From NCBI RefSeq assembly GCF_026967985.1, contig NZ_JAPVBJ010000003.1:433101-497100 (forward strand): DNA of 64,000 nucleotides. Reading direction: 5' to 3'. The stretch is from Modestobacter sp. VKM Ac-2984. Its GTDB lineage: Bacteria > Actinomycetota > Actinomycetes > Mycobacteriales > Geodermatophilaceae. Positions 59,849 to 64,000 of the stretch are shown here, piece after piece. Under the pieces are notes generated by a model. It was given only the letters and a program-made list of their open reading frames with translations, did not search any database and was not told the origin of the DNA. Made by a program: the position numbers and the translations under genes. Position 1 is the stretch's first letter; each line of letters begins with the position of its first letter.

Positions 59849-59919
59849 GGACGAGATCCACCGTGCCGACGTCCGGCGGGGGCCACCCCGCCGGGGAGCC
59901 GGGACGGAGGATCTCGTCC
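59849..59919. terminator. Two-tier hairpin between convergent TetR and gnd genes
   Basis: Outer arms GGACGAGATCC (59849-59859) and GGATCTCGTCC (59909-59919) are perfect complements. Inside, CCGGCGGGG and CCCCGCCGG (59873-59894) form a second perfect 9-bp stem with a 4-nt loop. Confidence 0.6.
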
Positions 59920-59923
59920 GGCG

Positions 59924-61405
59924 TCAGTGGCTGGACGGCTCCGTGGCGATCTCGCTGCGGTCGGCGGACCACAGCGTGTGGAAGACGCCCTCGGCGTCGA
60001 TCCGCCGGTAGGTGTGCGCCCCGAAGAAGTCCCGCTGGCCCTGGATGAGGGCGGCCGGCAGACGCTCGGAGCAGAGCGCGTCGTAGTAGGCCAGCGCGGA
60101 CGAGAAGCCGGGCGCCGGCACACCGGACAGCGCCGCGGTCGAGACGATGCGGCGCCACGCGTCCTCGCCCCGGGCGACGGCCTCGGCGAAGTAGTCGTCC
60201 GCGAGCAGGGTCTCCAGGTCGGGGTTGCGGGCGTAGGCCTCCACGATGCGGTTCAGGAAGCGGGCCCGGATGATGCAGCCGCCCCGCCAGATGGTGGCGA
60301 CCGCGCCCAGGTCGATGTCCCAGCCGTACTGCCGTGCGCCGGCGACGATGGCGTCGAAGCCCTGCGCGTAGGCGACCACCTTGGAGGCGTAGAGAGCGGC
60401 GCGCACGTCGTCCTCGAAGCTCTCGGGTGCCTGCTGCACCGCCGGTCGGCTGTGCACGACCCGGCGGACCGCCGCCCGCTGCGCGGACTTGCTCGACACC
60501 GCGCGGGCGAAGACGGCCTCGCCGATGCCCGAGACCGGGACGCCGAGCCCGACCGCGTTCTGCACCGTCCAGACGCCGGTGCCCTTGGAGCCGGCCTCGT
60601 CCACGATGACGTCCACGAGCGGGAGACCGGTGCGGTCGTCGGTCTGACGGAGCACCTCGGCGGTGATCTCGATGAGGTAGGACTCGAGGTCCCCCCGGTT
60701 CCAGGCGGCGAAGACGTCGGCGATGGCCTTCACGTCGTGCCCGCCCACCCGGCGCAGCAGGTCGAAGGACTCGGCGATGAGCTGCATGTCGGCGTACTCG
60801 ATGCCGTTGTGGATCATCTTGACGAAGTGGCCGGCGCCGTCGGTGCCCACGTGGGTGACGCAGGGCTCTCCCTCGGCGACCGCCGCGATCGAGGCCAGGA
60901 TGGGCCCGAGCGTGCGGTAGGCCTCGGCCGACCCGCCCGGCATGATCGACGGCCCCCGCAGCGCCCCCTCCTCGCCGCCGGAGATCCCGGCACCGACGAA
61001 GTCCAGCCCGCGCTCCCGCAGTTCGCGCTCGCGGCGGATGGTGTCGACGAAGTTGGCGTTGCCGCCGTCGACGATGATGTCGCCCGGCTCGAACCGCGCG
61101 GCGAGCTGCGCGATGACCGCATCGGTCCCGGCCCCGGCCTGCACCATGATGATCGCGGTCCGTGGCCGCGCCAGGGACGCGACGAAGTCGTCGATCGACT
61201 CCGCCGCGACGAACCCCGCCTCCGGGTGTTCGGCCACCAGGAGCTGCGTCCGCTCCGGGGAGCGGTTCCACACCGCCACCGTGTTGCCCGCCCGGCTGGC
61301 GAGGTTGCGGGCCAGGTTCGAGCCCATGACGGCCAGACCCACCACTCCGATGTTGGCCCGGCCGCCGGTCTCTCGTCCGCCGTCCGGCGCTGCTGCGTCG
61401 CTCAT
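59924..61405 (-). CDS. gnd: 6-phosphogluconate dehydrogenase, decarboxylating
   Basis: 493 residues, full length. GLAVMGSNLARNLA binds NADP, GGNANFVDT and GAGISGGEEGALRGPSIMPG hold substrate, and VKMIHNGIEYADMQLIAE contains the catalytic Lys and Asn. The C-terminal helical half has IWRGGCIIRARFL. The enzyme makes ribulose-5-phosphate, CO2 and NADPH in the oxidative pentose phosphate pathway. The ATG at 61405 has AGGA at 6 nt; the open frame beyond it is not conserved. Confidence 0.94.
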   Translation of the reverse strand: MSDAAAPDGGRETGGRANIGVVGLAVMGSNLARNLASRAGNTVAVWNRSPERTQLLVAEHPEAGFVAAESIDDFVASLARPRTAIIMVQAGAGTDAVIAQLAARFEPGDIIVDGGNANFVDTIRRERELRERGLDFVGAGISGGEEGALRGPSIMPGGSAEAYRTLGPILASIAAVAEGEPCVTHVGTDGAGHFVKMIHNGIEYADMQLIAESFDLLRRVGGHDVKAIADVFAAWNRGDLESYLIEITAEVLRQTDDRTGLPLVDVIVDEAGSKGTGVWTVQNAVGLGVPVSGIGEAVFARAVSSKSAQRAAVRRVVHSRPAVQQAPESFEDDVRAALYASKVVAYAQGFDAIVAGARQYGWDIDLGAVATIWRGGCIIRARFLNRIVEAYARNPDLETLLADDYFAEAVARGEDAWRRIVSTAALSGVPAPGFSSALAYYDALCSERLPAALIQGQRDFFGAHTYRRIDAEGVFHTLWSADRSEIATEPSSH

Positions 61406-61628
61406 CGTCGTCCTGCCTGTCGCGGGTGGAACCGGCCGGGATGGGACCGGTGTCGGGGAGCTCCGGCCCGGGTCGGCACAAGGCCGGTCCGACAGACGTC
61501 GGGGGGCTCGGGGAGAGCCTCGGTCAGCCCACGCGCGAGCGCGGTCAGCCGGGGCCGGGGGCTTAGCATAGCGGCGTGGCCACCGGTTGCCAGACCTTCT
61601 CACGACCGCACTCCCCCGGGGTCCGGCC

Positions 61629-62693
61629 ATGACGGGCACTGTCGACGACGGCCGCCAGCCCGTCACCATCTACGACGTTGCACGGGCAGCGGGGGTGGCA
61701 CCGTCGACCGTCTCCCGGGCCTTCTCCCGCCCCGGCCGGGTCAACTCCGAGACCGCGGCACGCATCCGCCGGATCGCCGACGAGCTCGGCTACCGGACCG
61801 CGCCCCCGACTCGTGCGCGGGCGATCTCCCGGACACGGTTGCTGGCGCTGGTGGTGTCGGACGTGGCGAACCCCTTCTACGCGGAGATCATCCACGGCGC
61901 CCAGGCAGCGGCCACCGCGGAGGGCTACGCCCTGCTGCTCATCGACGCGCACGAGTCCGAGCGGCTCGAGCGGTCGACGCTGGAACGCACGTTGCCGTTG
62001 GTCGACGGGGTCCTGCTCGCTGGTACGCGGTTGTCCGACTCGGCGATCCGCATGCTCTCCAAGCAGAAGCCGGTGATCGTGCTCAACCGGACCATCGTCG
62101 ACGTGCCCTCGGTCGTCCCGGACAACGCCCGCGGCATCCGGCTCGCCGTGCAACACCTCGCCGACCTCGGGCACCAGTCGGTCACCTACCTCTCGGGCCC
62201 GGAGGCGTCCTGGGCCGATGGCTCGCGATGGCGCGCCGTGCTCGAGTCGGCGACCGCGCTGTCGTTGCGGGCCCGCCGGGTCGGACCGTTCGCCCCGGAC
62301 CTGACCGGTGGCACACACGCGGCGGAGGAGCTCTCCGTGCGGCTGCCCTCCGCGGTCATCGCCTTCAACGACCAGCTGGCGATCGGCCTCATCCGTGGCC
62401 TCACGGCCCACGGCGTCCGGGTCCCGCGGGACGTCAGCGTGGTCGGCTTCGACAACATCTCCCTCTCCGGCCTGATCACGCCCGGCCTCACCACGGTCGC
62501 GGCACCGCTGCACACGGAGGGCGCGACGGCGACCCGTCACCTGATGACGCTGGTGGCCAGCGGGCAGCGGGGGACGATCCTGTCGGCGGTGCTCCCCGTC
62601 CGCCTCATCGTCCGCGGGTCCACCGGGCGCCGCGGACGTCGCCGCAGCATCCCCGTGCCCCCGGTGCCGCCGACCACCGACGCCCCGGACTGA
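61629..62693 (+). CDS. LacI-family sugar-responsive regulator
   Basis: 354 residues. The HTH and hinge are at about 8-60 (TIYDVARAAGVAPSTVSRAF, SRPGRVNSETAARIRRIADE). The periplasmic-binding-like effector domain follows, with LALVVSDVANPFYAEIIHGA and VVGFDNISLSGLITPGLTTV. The ATG at 61629 is chosen; an in-frame TTG at 61587 is also possible. It converges on the GH3 gene, 4 bp apart, and diverges from gnd. The GH3 glucosidase is a likely target, with a glucoside effector. Confidence 0.88.
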   Translation: MTGTVDDGRQPVTIYDVARAAGVAPSTVSRAFSRPGRVNSETAARIRRIADELGYRTAPPTRARAISRTRLLALVVSDVANPFYAEIIHGAQAAATAEGYALLLIDAHESERLERSTLERTLPLVDGVLLAGTRLSDSAIRMLSKQKPVIVLNRTIVDVPSVVPDNARGIRLAVQHLADLGHQSVTYLSGPEASWADGSRWRAVLESATALSLRARRVGPFAPDLTGGTHAAEELSVRLPSAVIAFNDQLAIGLIRGLTAHGVRVPRDVSVVGFDNISLSGLITPGLTTVAAPLHTEGATATRHLMTLVASGQRGTILSAVLPVRLIVRGSTGRRGRRRSIPVPPVPPTTDAPD

Positions 62694-62697
62694 GCGC

Positions 62698-64000
62698 TCA
62701 GGAGTCCTCCGCCGCCGTCCGGCCGGCGCCGAACGCGCGGAGCCGCCCGATGGGGATGGACGCCATCATCCGGACCATGTCCGTGCCGAGCCCCGCGCCG
62801 GCGTCCCCGCTGCCGAGGGCGCCGAGCATCGGCGCGACCGCCGCCGCGGCCTCCGGGTCGGCCATGAGCTCGCCGAGCGTCGTCTCCTCCGACACCGGCA
62901 ACCGGACCTCCTCGCCCCGGACCTCGACGAGCGCGGTGGCGCGGAGGTCGCGGCTGGAGACGCCGACGTGCACCTCGTACTCGCCGGGCTCCAGGACCCA
63001 GCGCTGCAGCACGGGGTGCCAGTAGGAGAGGTCGCCCCGGCCCAGCAGCACACTCACCGGGCGGCGCTCCCCCGGCTCGAGGGTCACTCCGACGAAGCCC
63101 GTGAGCTCACGCACCGGCCGCTGCACCGCCGACCCGGGGACGCCGACGTAGCACTGCACGACCTCCCGGCCGGCCCGGTCCCCGGTGTTGGTGACGGTCA
63201 CCGTCGCGGTGATCCCCTCCTCGCCGGCGGTGACCTCCAGGCCGGTCACGTCGAAGGTGGTGTAGGACAGACCGTGGCCGAAGGGGAAGGTCACGCCGAG
63301 GTTGCGGGCGTCGTACCAGCGGTGCCCGACGTGCAGCCCCTCGCTGTAGCGGTGGCGGGAGAACTCGCCCGGGAAGTCCAGGTAGGCGGGCACGTCCTGC
63401 AGCTGCAGCGGCACCGTCTCGGCCAGCTTGCCCGCCGGGTTCACCGCACCGACCAGCACGTCGGCCAGCGCCGCTCCCGCTCCCTGGCCCAGCAGCGCGC
63501 CGTCGAGCATCGCCGGCACGACGTCGGCGACCGGCGCCAGCCGGACCACCCCGCCGTGCGACAGCACCAGGACCGTCCGCGGCTGCACGGCCGCGACTTC
63601 GCGGACCAGGTGGACCTGGTCGGCCGGGAGCTCGATGTGCACGCGGTCGAAGCCCTCGGACTCCTGCCGTGCGGCCAGCCCGACGAAGACCACGGCCACC
63701 TGGGCGGCGCCGGCCGCCGCGACGGCCTCGGCACGCAGGGCATCGGCGTCCCCGGAGCCGTCGGTGGTGAACCCGCGGACGAAGGAGACGTCGCCGGTGT
63801 GCCGGTCGCGGAGCTGCTCCACCGGGACGTCCACCTGCGTCGGGGTGACGTGCGAGCTGCCTCCGCCCTGGAAGCGCGGCAGCTCGGCGAACTCGCCGAT
63901 CACCGCGATCGACGCCCCGGGCGCCAGCGGGAGGACCGGAGCACCCCCGACGAGGTCGTTGCGCAGGAGGACGACGCACCGAGCAGCCGCGCGTCGGGCC
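62698..64000 (-). CDS. GH3 beta-glucosidase, C-terminal part (cut by the window edge)
   Basis: About 433 residues visible, reading from beyond 64000. The sequence enters at the GH3 C-terminal domain (AARCVVLLRNDLVGG, then AVIGEFAELPRFQGGGSSHV) and continues through HRYSEGLHVGHRWYDARNLG and FPFGHGLSYTTFDV. It ends with the FnIII-like domain (TNTGDRAGREVVQCYVGVPG) and a typical tail. Because the alpha/beta and FnIII domains are C-terminal here, this enzyme has the normal order, unlike the GH3 protein at 25986-28859. The catalytic barrel lies outside the window. No internal break is seen. Confidence 0.9.
   Translation of the reverse strand, partial: ARRAAARCVVLLRNDLVGGAPVLPLAPGASIAVIGEFAELPRFQGGGSSHVTPTQVDVPVEQLRDRHTGDVSFVRGFTTDGSGDADALRAEAVAAAGAAQVAVVFVGLAARQESEGFDRVHIELPADQVHLVREVAAVQPRTVLVLSHGGVVRLAPVADVVPAMLDGALLGQGAGAALADVLVGAVNPAGKLAETVPLQLQDVPAYLDFPGEFSRHRYSEGLHVGHRWYDARNLGVTFPFGHGLSYTTFDVTGLEVTAGEEGITATVTVTNTGDRAGREVVQCYVGVPGSAVQRPVRELTGFVGVTLEPGERRPVSVLLGRGDLSYWHPVLQRWVLEPGEYEVHVGVSSRDLRATALVEVRGEEVRLPVSEETTLGELMADPEAAAAVAPMLGALGSGDAGAGLGTDMVRMMASIPIGRLRAFGAGRTAAEDS

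Overview
The window is very GC-rich, uses GTG and TTG starts freely, has Shine-Dalgarno sequences of the GGAGG type, and ends many genes with long GC hairpins without a U-tract. Gene content and order point to a high-GC actinobacterium. The left 6.7 kb has the same gene order as the Mycobacterium tuberculosis Rv1822-Rv1832 region (pgsA2, DUF881, sbp, DUF881, gcvH, garA, ftsR, DUF151, mcdR, gcvP). Together with the methyl-accepting protein, a TreS-like enzyme and GarA carrying a zinc ribbon, I infer a free-living actinobacterium, possibly of the Geodermatophilaceae; that family assignment is a guess.

Layout. 0-6.7 kb (minus strand): conserved housekeeping block for glycine cleavage, FHA signalling, division regulators and envelope proteins. 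6.8-11.9 kb: acyl-CoA racemase, AraC regulator, amidohydrolase and SDR. 12-15.6 kb (minus): complete sugar ABC importer. 16-20.5 kb: ThrE-type exporter, secreted alkaline phosphatase, and a secreted cell-wall-type protein preceded by a c-di-AMP (ydaO-type) riboswitch. 20.9-28.9 kb: cytochrome P450, two overlapping GH13 enzymes, a small membrane protein and a domain-permuted GH3 enzyme. 29-44.6 kb: an oxidative catabolic region with four TetR and one MarR regulators, GMC oxidoreductase, carboxymuconolactone-decarboxylase-like protein, aldehyde dehydrogenase, two KstD-like flavoproteins, a mycofactocin-coupled SDR, an MftD homologue and an MFS exporter. 44.6-51.1 kb: chemoreceptor, MMPL transporter, and a three-gene two-component operon that includes a kinase-ATPase-only protein. 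51.2-59.8 kb: GtrA, LarE, an internally duplicated membrane permease, small alarmone synthetase, YihY protein and SDR/TetR pairs. 59.9-64 kb: 6-phosphogluconate dehydrogenase, LacI regulator and the C-terminal part of a GH3 glucosidase that runs off the window.

The most interesting material is the 29.8-39 kb region. The divergent SDR and MftD-like genes are a mycofactocin-type pair, but no mftA, mftB, mftC, mftE or mftF is in the window. The SDR/mftD promoter region contains three 15-bp inverted repeats (TGGCAC-N3-GTGCCA), and related repeats lie at the GMC oxidoreductase promoter (TTGCAC-N3-GTGCAA) and in front of the MFS gene (TGGCA-N5-TGCCA). This suggests one local regulon controlled by a TetR protein encoded beside the sites. 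Many other divergent regulator/enzyme pairs here also have a readable palindromic operator between them.
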